This document shows positions 1-7,925 of a stretch of DNA of 64,000 bases, in pieces. Location: contig CAYXIJ010000005.1 in assembly GCA_964465375.1 (NCBI GenBank), positions 1 to 64,000 on the forward strand. Reading direction: 5' to 3'. Source of the DNA: CAJWKT01 sp964465375. Lineage in GTDB: Bacteria; Pseudomonadota; Gammaproteobacteria; Steroidobacterales; Rariloculaceae. A program made the translations under genes and the position numbers. Within the stretch, counting starts at the first letter, position 1. The number at the start of each line of letters is the position of its first letter. The notes under the pieces were generated by a model that was not told where the DNA came from, did no database searches, and saw nothing but the letters and a program-made list of their open reading frames with translations.

Positions 1-325
1 GAGGTGTCAAAATTCCCGTGCGAACACGCCCCCCCTCCTGGGTCGAGGATCCAACAAAGTCATCCAGAAATGTTTTGCTAATGGTGTTGCCCGCCCTATC
101 CCACAATCCGGGCCACTGAGGAACAGTAGCCACTGTATGCTGCGTACCTCCCCCAGCCTGATCTAACAAATAAGCGTAGTGGGCAGAAGACGTCTCAAAC
201 CCCATCGGGGGTGGTACCACCACCAACTCTTCATTTTCGTTAGATCCCTGAGCCTGAACAGAGGAAGCAAACAAAAGAATCAGACAAGCCCCCAAGCCAA
301 ATGGTGAAATCTTATGATTTTTCAT
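1..325 (-). CDS. exported protein of unknown function, N-terminal part
   Basis: A leftward gene runs off the left edge, leaving 108 complete codons. It starts with ATG at 325. The first 26 residues form a typical Sec signal peptide: a basic start (MKNHK), a hydrophobic stretch (LGACLILLFASS) and an AxA-like cleavage site ending VQA-QG. The mature part begins with an acidic, Asn/Glu-rich stretch followed by VVPPPMGFE and a Gly-rich segment (DQAGGG). I do not recognise a family from this fragment. It is likely periplasmic, in the outer membrane, or a lipid-free secreted protein, because there is no lipobox Cys. Confidence 0.7.
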   Translation of the reverse strand, partial: MKNHKISPFGLGACLILLFASSVQAQGSNENEELVVVPPPMGFETSSAHYAYLLDQAGGGTQHTVATVPQWPGLWDRAGNTISKTFLDDFVGSSTQEGGRVRTGILTP

Positions 326-475
326 CTTTTTTTATCTCTTTCTTGCTAGCTGCATGGGTGCTGCCAGATTGCCATTCCTATCAAAAATCCTCCTGATTAT
401 ATGAAAATATGACGGTTTTGCGATGCTTATCCACAGCGCAAAGAACATTGGTGCCTGTGGATGGCTGGAAATAGG
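326..475. other. intergenic stretch with a DnaA-box-like inverted repeat
   Basis: No convincing gene lies here. The stretch contains a perfect match to the DnaA box, TTATCCACA, at 427-435. An inverted partner, CTGTGGAT at 455-462, makes an 8-bp perfect inverted repeat with ATCCACAG at 429-436 and an 18-nt loop. The partner is an imperfect DnaA box, because the box ends GG instead of AA. It could be a chance box, a regulatory site, or a transcript hairpin. Confidence 0.35.
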
Positions 476-673
476 TTATGGAGTTAGATCAACCACTATC
501 ACCAAAGCTACTACAAGAAACAATAAGATCCAAAATACTCTAATAAGCATCCAAAATGAAGCAAGTGGTTCCCTTTTTATCGATTCATATCCACATTTAG
601 TACATTGAAAGGGAATTCTGGTTACAAGGCGGTTACATAAAATGGGTACGGTTAGCAGTATTTCTGCTACCAC
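476..673 (-). CDS. possible small zinc-knuckle membrane protein
   Basis: A 65-codon leftward frame starts with GTG at 673, just downstream of tRNA-Phe on the same strand. It has one CxxC knuckle (FQCTKCGYES, about residues 23-32) followed by one strongly hydrophobic segment (about residues 42-62, WMLIRVFWILLFLVVALVIV). That order, a small zinc-ribbon-like head and one membrane helix, makes the composition look protein-like and not random. Against it, I see no good ribosome binding site, the start is GTG, and only one CxxC pair is present. I do not recognise a named family. It may be co-transcribed with the tRNA. Confidence 0.3.
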   Translation of the reverse strand: MVAEILLTVPILCNRLVTRIPFQCTKCGYESIKREPLASFWMLIRVFWILLFLVVALVIVVDLTP

Positions 674-703
674 TTGGAAATTTGTTATAAATCAATGGAT
701 TAA

Positions 704-779
<76 letters not shown>

Positions 780-1039
780 AAACCGATATCCTTATTATGG
801 ATATGCAAAGCGTGCCTATTAGAACGGTGGTGGTTGTGGTGAGTCAAGCAGATTAGCATTTACCTCTACTTGATCTTTTTGACAGGCCGAAACGGGCTAG
901 CTACCCTCGATCCCAAGTTAACCAAAGTGCTCGACCACTAAAAAAGACTGGCGGGCAAAAAATCCAGTGGCCTTTTCAAAACTTCAAAAAATTACAGAAC
1001 TAGAGCCGGAAATACTAATGGAGAAAAAGGAAAAATATC

Positions 1040-2983
1040 ATGAGTAGCGAGAAGGTCTACAGGGTAGAAAAAGAGTTCGCACAAAAAGCCTGGGCCGACC
1101 AGACAACTTATGAAAAACTATATGAGGCTTCTGTAAAAGATCCCGAAATTTTTTGGAAAAAGCAGGCTGAACGAATAGAGTGGATAGATTCCTTTTCTGC
1201 AGTCAAAGATGTTTCATTTGAAGCCAAAGACCTTCACATCCGATGGTTTGCTGATGGCAAACTAAATGTCTCTGCGAACTGCTTGGACCGACATCTAGCA
1301 GAACGAGCCGACCAAACGGCCATCATCTGGGAAGGGGATGATCCTACAGAAAGTGCCAACCTAAGCTACCGTGAGTTGCACGAACGCGTCTGCCGACTCG
1401 GCAACGCGCTGCGAACCCTAGGCATAAAGAAAGGGGATCGTGTCACGATCTATCTACCCATGATTCCAGAGGCTGCTGTGGCTATGCTGGCCTGCGCCAG
1501 AATTGGAGCCATTCACTCAGTTGTCTTCGGAGGATTTTCCCCGGAGGCACTCAGGGGCCGCATTGAGGACTGCAAATCCAACGTTGTGATTACCTCAGAC
1601 GAAGGGATCCGGGGGGGCCGGAAAGTACCCCTGAAATCGAACGTAGATTCAGCAATCAAAAATACCCAAGGCACACATGTGGACACCGTGGTAGTGATCG
1701 AGCGCACGGGCGGCCCAATTGATTGGGTGGATGACAGAGATCATTGGTATCACGAAATAACAGCTTGCGCATCCACTGATTGTCCTCCAGAGGTGATGGG
1801 AGCCGAAGACCCCCTCTTTATTTTGTACACCTCTGGCTCCACCGGCAGCCCGAAAGGCGTACTTCACACATCAGGTGGTTATCTCGTCTATGCCTCCATG
1901 ACACACCAGTACGTTTTTGATTATCACGAGGGTGATATCTATTGGTGTACTGCTGATGTGGGGTGGATCACCGGGCACAGTTATATCGTCTATGGTCCAT
2001 TAGCCAATGGCGCTACCACACTCATGTTTGAGGGTGTACCCAACTACCCGGACATGAGTCGTTTCTGGCAGATTGTGGACAAGCACAACGTCAACATTTT
2101 CTACACAGCCCCCACCGCGATACGCGCACTGATGCGCGACGGCGATGAACCCGTACAACGATGCAGCAGGAAAAGCCTACGTCTACTGGGAACGGTAGGA
2201 GAACCCATTAATCCTGAGGCCTGGGAATGGTATTACCGGATCGTGGGGGAACAGCGTTGTCCCGTTGTCGATACGTGGTGGCAAACAGAGACTGGCGGGA
2301 TCTTGATTGCGCCTCTGCCCGGGGCTACTCCTCTGAAGCCGGGCTCAGCGACAAAACCTTTCTTTGGGGTACAACCGGCGATCGTCGATCGTGATGGAAA
2401 GATCGCTGAAGGTCAGGCGGCTGGAAACCTCGTTCTACTCGACAGTTGGCCGGGCCAGATGCGCACGGTTTACGGAGACCATCAGCGCTTCTTCGAGACC
2501 TACTTCAGTCAGTTTCCAGGAAAATATTTTACCGGTGACGGTGCAAAACGCGATGCTGATGGTGATTACTGGATCACTGGTCGGGTAGACGATGTGATTA
2601 ATGTTTCCGGTCATCGTATGGGAACGGCAGAAGTAGAAAGTGCTCTTGTTGCACACCCCAAAGTAGCCGAAGCGGCGGTGGTCGGCTTCCCCCACGACAT
2701 TAAAGGACAGGGAATTTATGCGTACGTGACACTTAGTGCGGGCCAAGCACAAACTAAAGAACTACGGAAAGAACTTGTTGGCTGGGTCCGAAAAGAGATT
2801 GGGCCAATTGCGAGTCCGGACTTCATTCAATGGGCTCCAAACCTTCCCAAAACTCGCTCAGGAAAAATCATGCGGCGCATTTTGCGTAAGGTTGCTGCCG
2901 GTATTTACGACGAACTTGGAGATACTTCCACTCTAGCTGACCCTTCTGTGGTGGAGGAGTTGATTCATAACCGGATGAGTTAA
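1040..2983 (+). CDS. acs: acetyl-CoA synthetase (AMP-forming)
   Basis: This cytosolic enzyme activates acetate to acetyl-CoA through acetyl-AMP. The protein is 647 residues, close to the usual 652. The adenylate-forming signature YTSGSTGSPKG begins near residue 262, and WWQTETG lies in the middle. The C-terminal PKTRSGKIMRR places the conserved catalytic lysine at residue 609, the same number as in the enteric enzyme, where acetylation of this lysine by Pat-type enzymes switches the enzyme off. The ATG at 1040 is preceded by a purine-rich GGAGAAAAAGGAAA tract. The gene stands alone, with tRNA-Phe upstream on the other strand and yggX converging downstream. No regulator site could be assigned. 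Confidence 0.97.
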   Translation: MSSEKVYRVEKEFAQKAWADQTTYEKLYEASVKDPEIFWKKQAERIEWIDSFSAVKDVSFEAKDLHIRWFADGKLNVSANCLDRHLAERADQTAIIWEGDDPTESANLSYRELHERVCRLGNALRTLGIKKGDRVTIYLPMIPEAAVAMLACARIGAIHSVVFGGFSPEALRGRIEDCKSNVVITSDEGIRGGRKVPLKSNVDSAIKNTQGTHVDTVVVIERTGGPIDWVDDRDHWYHEITACASTDCPPEVMGAEDPLFILYTSGSTGSPKGVLHTSGGYLVYASMTHQYVFDYHEGDIYWCTADVGWITGHSYIVYGPLANGATTLMFEGVPNYPDMSRFWQIVDKHNVNIFYTAPTAIRALMRDGDEPVQRCSRKSLRLLGTVGEPINPEAWEWYYRIVGEQRCPVVDTWWQTETGGILIAPLPGATPLKPGSATKPFFGVQPAIVDRDGKIAEGQAAGNLVLLDSWPGQMRTVYGDHQRFFETYFSQFPGKYFTGDGAKRDADGDYWITGRVDDVINVSGHRMGTAEVESALVAHPKVAEAAVVGFPHDIKGQGIYAYVTLSAGQAQTKELRKELVGWVRKEIGPIASPDFIQWAPNLPKTRSGKIMRRILRKVAAGIYDELGDTSTLADPSVVEELIHNRMS

Positions 2984-3123
2984 ACAAATTTTGTAAGGAA
3001 ATTTAATCGTACTTATAGTTTTCGTAGTGATTGGTGGCGATTGTTTACTAGAAATTTGAATACTAGTTGCTAATCGTGTTCTTCTCATTACAGACTCTCC
3101 AAGGTCCGCTATCAACGAATTTT

Positions 3124-3390
3124 TCAGTCCTCTGAGAGAAATCCTTCCGGTTTTTCAGATCCCCCGCCAAAGAAAAACTTCTCCATCTCTTTTTCCAGAA
3201 ATTGCCGTGCTTTTGGCTCAAAGGGCGTTAGTCGATATTCATTGATCAGCATTGTTTGATGCTTTAACCACTCTCCCCAAGCATGTTTAGAAACATTTTC
3301 AAATATTCTCTGTCCTAGATCGCCCGGGTAGGTTGGCCGTTCCAAGCCTTCCGCTTCTTTTCCCAGCAATATGCAGTTTACTAGTCGCAC
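3124..3390 (-). CDS. yggX: Fe(2+)-trafficking protein YggX
   Basis: This small cytosolic protein is linked to iron trafficking and protection of Fe-S clusters against oxidation. At 88 residues it is near the usual 90. It carries the family's N-terminal pattern, with Cys near residue 7, then ERPTYPGDLGQRI, and the core WGEWLKHQTMLINEYRL. Its start lies 7 nt beyond the mutY stop, so the two are almost certainly one transcript, as in enterics. The association makes sense because MutY is itself a [4Fe-4S] enzyme. Confidence 0.95.
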   Translation of the reverse strand: MRLVNCILLGKEAEGLERPTYPGDLGQRIFENVSKHAWGEWLKHQTMLINEYRLTPFEPKARQFLEKEMEKFFFGGGSEKPEGFLSED

Positions 3391-3397
3391 TTAAAAC

Positions 3398-4498
3398 CTA
3401 CCCCACATTTAATGTAAGCTTCTTTAGGTCAGAACCCCATTCCGCTTTATGCCCGCCCGCTTTAAGCATTCCGAGGAGTCTTTCGACCGGCGCTGGCAGG
3501 CCCACTGCCACCTCATCTGCTGGGTTATACCAAAGCCAATCCTTATGTTCCAGAATATTTCTGGTACCGATTTTCACCCTCAGGAGCAGCGGTTCTATGA
3601 GTAGGTCAAAGTGGGTAAAAGAATGCTCTATGGGGCTAAGCGGACTCCAGGTTTCGGCTGGGCTCCTAAAATTCATTAAGCACCATTGATTTAGGTCCTC
3701 GCCCTCAGGAAGCTCTGGGAAACTGAAGAGCCCTCCCCAGATCCCGCTCGGGGGGCGCCGCATCAAAAGAATACCTTTGTTCGCATCATAGACGACAAGA
3801 ACGCTCACCCGCTTGCTGGGCCGGATACGCTTGGGCCTCGGAGTCGGTAATTCGCGTTGGCTACCAAGGCGACGCGCTAGACAACCTTTCGCAACCGGAC
3901 ATGAGTTGCAGGCAGGAGTGCTACGTGTACATACCATGGCGCCAAGGTCCATAATCGACTGGGTATACTCGGCGATTTTTAAATTCGGAGTGTGCTGATC
4001 AGCCAGCTCCCAAAGTTTTTTGAGAACACTGCTTTGTCCAGGCCAACCTTCTACGCAATGGTAACGAGCCAATACGCGCTTTACGTTACCGTCCAAAATA
4101 GAGTGACGCTGGCCCAGCGCCAGGGCAAGGATTGCTCCTGCGGTGGAACGACCAATACCCGGAAGCGCTGTTAACTCATCCAGCGTTTTTGGAAATTCTC
4201 CGGAGTAATGGTCCGCTACGATCCGGGCCGCGCGATGCAAGTTACGTGCTCTAGCATAGTAGCCCAATCCAGACCAAAGACTCAGTATTTCGTCTAGGCT
4301 AGTTTCCGCGAGAACACCCACCGTCGGATACCGATCCATGAAGCGTTCAAAAAACGGGACTACCGTAGCTACCCGCGTCTGCTGAAGCATGATCTCAGAA
4401 ACCCAGATCGAGTATGCCTTGCGATTACGCTGCCAAGGAAGGCCGTGGCGCCCATGCTTAGTGTGCCAAGCGAGCAAATGTTGAGCAAAAGAATCCAC
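3398..4498 (-). CDS. mutY: A/G-specific adenine glycosylase MutY
   Basis: MutY removes adenine mispaired with 8-oxoguanine and is the partner of MutM (present at 14.7 kb) in the GO repair system. The 366 residues contain, in order, catalytic Glu35 (SEIMLQQT), the helix-hairpin-helix LPGIGRSTA (about 112-120), catalytic Asp136 (ILDGNVKR) and the [4Fe-4S] ligands Cys190, Cys197, Cys200 and Cys206 in the C-x6-C-x2-C-x5-C spacing. The NUDIX-like C-terminal domain that recognises 8-oxoG begins near residue 230. The gene abuts the upstream SRPBCC gene with no spacer and precedes yggX, giving a three-gene leftward operon. Confidence 0.97.
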   Translation of the reverse strand: MDSFAQHLLAWHTKHGRHGLPWQRNRKAYSIWVSEIMLQQTRVATVVPFFERFMDRYPTVGVLAETSLDEILSLWSGLGYYARARNLHRAARIVADHYSGEFPKTLDELTALPGIGRSTAGAILALALGQRHSILDGNVKRVLARYHCVEGWPGQSSVLKKLWELADQHTPNLKIAEYTQSIMDLGAMVCTRSTPACNSCPVAKGCLARRLGSQRELPTPRPKRIRPSKRVSVLVVYDANKGILLMRRPPSGIWGGLFSFPELPEGEDLNQWCLMNFRSPAETWSPLSPIEHSFTHFDLLIEPLLLRVKIGTRNILEHKDWLWYNPADEVAVGLPAPVERLLGMLKAGGHKAEWGSDLKKLTLNVG

Positions 4499-5110
4499 TT
4501 AGTGAGTTACAAAATCTGGACCAGCTCCTTGGACTTGCGAACCAGCCGAATGTTCTCGAGAAAGTGATTCAATTCGATTTAGCGCTCCTTCCCCTCCCTC
4601 GAGTAGACGTCTCTTCAGCGCCCAAGGGCCAATAATTGGAGGCAACCAAAAATCAGGCTCCAACACCACACGATAAATGAGATTGGTCCCATTTCCTTCG
4701 GGTTCGAGGATCCACTCAGAAACGCTATAACGGAAATCACTCTGCGCGGGCAGTGTGGTTGTGTGAATAAACCCAGGTTCTCGCGTTTCCAAGCGCTCAA
4801 CCCGGGTCATATTTTTGCAAAAGAAAAGTACGCAGCCCCTCATCCGAGTGTAGATCACCGGTATACCGTCTGCAGCGGGCTCCATGAATCCACTCTCCTC
4901 GTAGACCCGTGAAATACGGGTAAAATGCTCATAATCTGTGAGCACGTGGAAAATCGCTTCCCGTGGTGCATCCACATAGGTATGGGAGGTCAGTTCGTAC
5001 CGTCCCGAACGATACTCAACTTTTAGGTCATGGATGACAGCAGCTAAACCAACACCAGAAAAACAAGAAACACCAAGAACAAAAAACGCGAGACGTAAAA
5101 ATTTCTTCAT
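4499..5110 (-). CDS. exported SRPBCC/START-like protein
   Basis: This is a 203-residue protein with a clear signal peptide (MKKFLRLAFFVLGVSCFSGVGLA), so it is probably periplasmic. The body follows the SRPBCC (START/polyketide-cyclase-like) pattern: a first strand, then VDAPREAIFHVLTDYEHFTRISRVYEES, central strands, and a C-terminal helix (WALKRRLLEGGEGALNRIESLSRE) that would close the ligand cavity. These folds bind hydrophobic ligands; the ligand here is unknown. It is the first gene of the leftward group with mutY and yggX, and its stop touches the mutY start. The operon position may reflect co-transcription and not a repair role. Confidence 0.8.
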   Translation of the reverse strand: MKKFLRLAFFVLGVSCFSGVGLAAVIHDLKVEYRSGRYELTSHTYVDAPREAIFHVLTDYEHFTRISRVYEESGFMEPAADGIPVIYTRMRGCVLFFCKNMTRVERLETREPGFIHTTTLPAQSDFRYSVSEWILEPEGNGTNLIYRVVLEPDFWLPPIIGPWALKRRLLEGGEGALNRIESLSREHSAGSQVQGAGPDFVTH

Positions 5111-5188
5111 CTCTCTATCATCACAATAATCGTAAAAAGATCAGTATTGCAGTGACCATATCTTGTCTGAGCTAAAAAAGACGCCTTC

Positions 5189-5262
5189 TGGAGCGGGTGA
5201 GGGGAATTGAACCCCCATCATCAGCTTGGGAAGCTGAGGTTCTACCATTGAACTACACCCGC
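5189..5262 (-). tRNA. tRNA-Gly (CCC)
   Basis: The minus strand folds as a 74-nt tRNA including encoded CCA. The acceptor GCGGGTG pairs with CACCCGC, the D arm contains AGTTCAATGGTAGAAC, and the anticodon stem TCAGC/GCTGA encloses loop TTCCCAA with anticodon CCC. The T arm contains GGTTCAATTCC. It sits alone between the SRPBCC gene and the phytase gene. The flanking 5263-5438 shows no gene. Confidence 0.96.
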
Positions 5263-5438
5263 AAATCTACAATACCAATAGTGTACCTACCACTCTGACC
5301 GAACCCAATAGTGCCTGCCGACAAAGGAATAAAGTCAGCCCTGAGTGATCAGGTTAATTATTAAAGGTGCTCTTTAAGAGGGCCGCTTATGGCTGTTTAG
5401 CTTTCAAAAACGATAAATCTAGGAGAGTAAAGATTTTC

Positions 5439-6521
5439 TTAAGGGCTAACAGATTGAAAATGCTCAAGAATTAGTTTTAAGGGTACTAATTTGAAATTCT
5501 GATTTTCTTTGCCCCCTAATCTGGATTCGTTGAGTCCATCTTGAGCAATCAAGATGCCTCCGGCAAAAGGCCCTGACAAGTCGCCAAAAAAAACTTCGAT
5601 GCCGTCAGTGTCTGAAGCCCCGTCGATATAGCTACCCCCTACGGCTTCGTGATCGGTGATTAAAAACCTTCCTAAATATCTATTTGATCCATCTCGCTCA
5701 AAAACAATGAAATCATCAGACCCCTGGGAAGACACTATTAGTAAGCCCTTTTTTTCGCTTGGTACAATTGCCAACCCTTCTGAATCTCCCTCTAAATGAC
5801 CTCCATATTGTTTCGATACATCTACTGTTTGAACCTCGGATTCAACTGGTCTCGCTAATACTTTATAGACTCCATTGTTCTCATCTTCCTGTGAGAAATA
5901 TAAATAACCTCTACTGTCATCTACGACGCATCCTTCGGACACGGAACTTGTTCGAATTTCTCGAACCATATTTAACCGAGCTGGAAATATACTTTCTACT
6001 AGATACTGGCGGATCGTCAAGCTTTCCTCGTCACTAACAAAAATATAGGTTTCATCATTTTCATTGTCCTTAAAAAGGCACAAGCCGTAGATCGTGACTA
6101 AATCCGTAACCACTCGATTTCCACTGTATTCAACCAGTTCACCTTTGTCACTGATTGAAAAAAAATCAATGGAATTCAAGTCCCTATTGGTTCCTACCAG
6201 TATAGAGACCTCGATATCATCCAAGAGATACCCCGCTCTGACATCTATATTGTTAATTCTGCCCACGCCAACGAACTGTATCTGCTCTCCAGCTAGATTA
6301 TAGGCATAAATTCCTGCTTCTTTATCGGTTCCAAATATCACGCTCTTTGAAGAATCAACTATATTCAACCAAAAGGCCGGGTCATCAGCTGCATCGCCCT
6401 GGCTGGCTACTGGTGTCGTTTCTATAACCGGATAAGTTTCTAATATTTTTTGGGCATAAGATATTTGATAACCAAGCAGCACCGTTGCAACTAAAGGGGG
6501 GAAAATACTTCTTGAATGCAT
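5439..6521 (-). CDS. exported beta-propeller phytase-like protein
   Basis: Beta-propeller phytases are calcium-dependent enzymes that release phosphate from inositol phosphates outside the cytoplasm. The frame opens at 6623, but the ATG at 6521 directly begins a signal peptide (MHSRSIFPPLVATVLLGYQISYAQ) and has AGGA upstream, so I choose it (360 residues). Family signatures in order are DAADDPAFW, GTDKEAGIYAYNLAGEQ, GRINNIDVR, SEGCVVDD, GDSEGLAIV and TDGIEVF. These are the acidic calcium and phosphate-binding blocks of the six-bladed propeller, and the length fits a single propeller. The neighbours (tRNA-Gly, trmB) offer no functional link, and I recognised no Pho-box. Confidence 0.87.
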   Translation of the reverse strand: MHSRSIFPPLVATVLLGYQISYAQKILETYPVIETTPVASQGDAADDPAFWLNIVDSSKSVIFGTDKEAGIYAYNLAGEQIQFVGVGRINNIDVRAGYLLDDIEVSILVGTNRDLNSIDFFSISDKGELVEYSGNRVVTDLVTIYGLCLFKDNENDETYIFVSDEESLTIRQYLVESIFPARLNMVREIRTSSVSEGCVVDDSRGYLYFSQEDENNGVYKVLARPVESEVQTVDVSKQYGGHLEGDSEGLAIVPSEKKGLLIVSSQGSDDFIVFERDGSNRYLGRFLITDHEAVGGSYIDGASDTDGIEVFFGDLSGPFAGGILIAQDGLNESRLGGKENQNFKLVPLKLILEHFQSVSP

Positions 6522-6793
6522 TACAAAGGAATTCCTAAATTCAAAAAATGCGTAGCTATCTTCATTTCCTGGCTGAAAGTGGGGTAACGTAGACTGAAAT
6601 ACTGATACAGCTCCGCACCTCATCTAACACTTAATGCATAGCCCTAGCCACATCCGCTTCACCAAGGAAGTCTACTAGTATCGAGAAAATAATAGTACTC
6701 CGGAGAATTCAGATAATTCATTTTTTCGCTTAACCGAACTGCCGAGTTAGATTTTTTTTTGTATCCTGTTGCTCTGCAATAGATAGTTTTTTT

Positions 6794-7483
6794 ATGAAAC
6801 CAAAACATTTCCGAAAAATTCGTAGCTTTGTTCGACGTCCAGGCCGTACCACTAATGCCCAACAAAGAGCATTGGCGACTTTGATGCCCATCTTCGGGAT
6901 TCCCTTTGAGGAACGAAAAATAGATTTTCTGCAAATCTTCGGGCGCGATGCACCAAAAGTGCTAGACATCGGTTTTGGAGACGGAGAGGGCCTTTTTAGC
7001 CTTGCGGTAAATCATCCTGATATCGACTATCTTGGTGTAGAGGTACATGAACCAGGCATCGGTCATCTATTATTGTTATTAGAAAGATCCGGAATCACCA
7101 ACTTAAAGATCATTCAAAGAGACGTCATGGAAGTTCTGGGGAAAATGCTTCCGATGGCATCTTTTGAAGTAGTTAATCTTTTCTTCCCCGATCCCTGGCC
7201 AAAAAAAAGACACCATAAAAGACGCCTTGTCCAAGCTAACTTCGTAGAAGCAATCGCTAAGATACTAAAACCAGGCGGGCTATTACACATTGCCACTGAC
7301 TGGACAGATTACACTGAGCATATAGAAAACCTTTTTTTGGAAACCGACAAATTCATGGAAAAATCACCCAAAACATTGGCGATGCAGACTTTGGCCCAGC
7401 GCCCACCCACAAAATTTGAGCGCAGGGGCAAGCTTCTGGGACACGCTGTAAGGGACCTTTACTATAAGAGAAATGCAGATTAA
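6794..7483 (+). CDS. trmB: tRNA (guanine-N7)-methyltransferase
   Basis: TrmB makes m7G46 in the variable loop of tRNAs using S-adenosylmethionine. The 229 residues show the SAM-binding motif VLDIGFGDGEG (about residues 56-66) and the family-defining FFPDPWPKKRHHKRR (about 136-150), with the substrate-binding TDWTDYTEHI later. The basic N-terminus (MKPKHFRKIRSFVRR) matches the family. The ribosome binding site is weak (a T-rich run before ATG), but there is no better start. The gene stands alone between the phytase and the Rieske gene. Confidence 0.96.
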   Translation: MKPKHFRKIRSFVRRPGRTTNAQQRALATLMPIFGIPFEERKIDFLQIFGRDAPKVLDIGFGDGEGLFSLAVNHPDIDYLGVEVHEPGIGHLLLLLERSGITNLKIIQRDVMEVLGKMLPMASFEVVNLFFPDPWPKKRHHKRRLVQANFVEAIAKILKPGGLLHIATDWTDYTEHIENLFLETDKFMEKSPKTLAMQTLAQRPPTKFERRGKLLGHAVRDLYYKRNAD

Positions 7484-7490
7484 TGCATCT

Positions 7491-7874
7491 TTAGGAAAAT
7501 CTTGGAGCTACTTCAAGCATAGCCCGCAATTCTTCCTTCCTAGCAAAGATTTTTTCATCCCTCATCTCAATAACAATAGACTGAAGATTTTCGCCTGAAC
7601 ACGGACCTTCTACACAAAATCCGTCGTGGATTCGAAATCGCGCTCCATGAGAATTACAAAGAATCAAGCTTCCATCCCGCGTCAAAAACCGATCCGGAGT
7701 CCAATTCAGTTGATGCCCAGCATGTGGACACTGGTTAACATATGCAAACACTTCATTCCGCTGCCTTACTAGAAAAAAAGCCAGCGGATACTCACCCTCT
7801 TCCCACAAAAATTGCCGCGTACCTGGATCAGGTATGTCATCCAAGCTACACAGGGGAAAATGATCTTCTATCAT
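7491..7874 (-). CDS. Rieske [2Fe-2S] domain protein
   Basis: This small soluble protein has a single Rieske domain. The two cluster-binding boxes are CPHAGH (Cys49, His51) and CNSHGARF (Cys73, His76), with the expected Gly-rich following loops. At 127 residues it is a stand-alone ferredoxin-type Rieske protein and not a fused oxygenase subunit. The ATG at 7874 is preceded by GAGGG. A physiological partner cannot be named, because the next gene on the same strand upstream is the AmpG-like transporter. Its stop lies 7 nt beyond the convergent trmB stop. Confidence 0.9.
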   Translation of the reverse strand: MIEDHFPLCSLDDIPDPGTRQFLWEEGEYPLAFFLVRQRNEVFAYVNQCPHAGHQLNWTPDRFLTRDGSLILCNSHGARFRIHDGFCVEGPCSGENLQSIVIEMRDEKIFARKEELRAMLEVAPRFS

Positions 7875-7925
7875 GGAACCCTCAAGTTAGCTTTTGTTTA
7901 TGTTCCACCCTAGACTAACGAAAAA

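Noticed and set aside
423..608. 61-codon rightward frame near the left end
   Set aside because: No family resemblance and no ribosome binding site. It overlaps the more plausible leftward small membrane protein.
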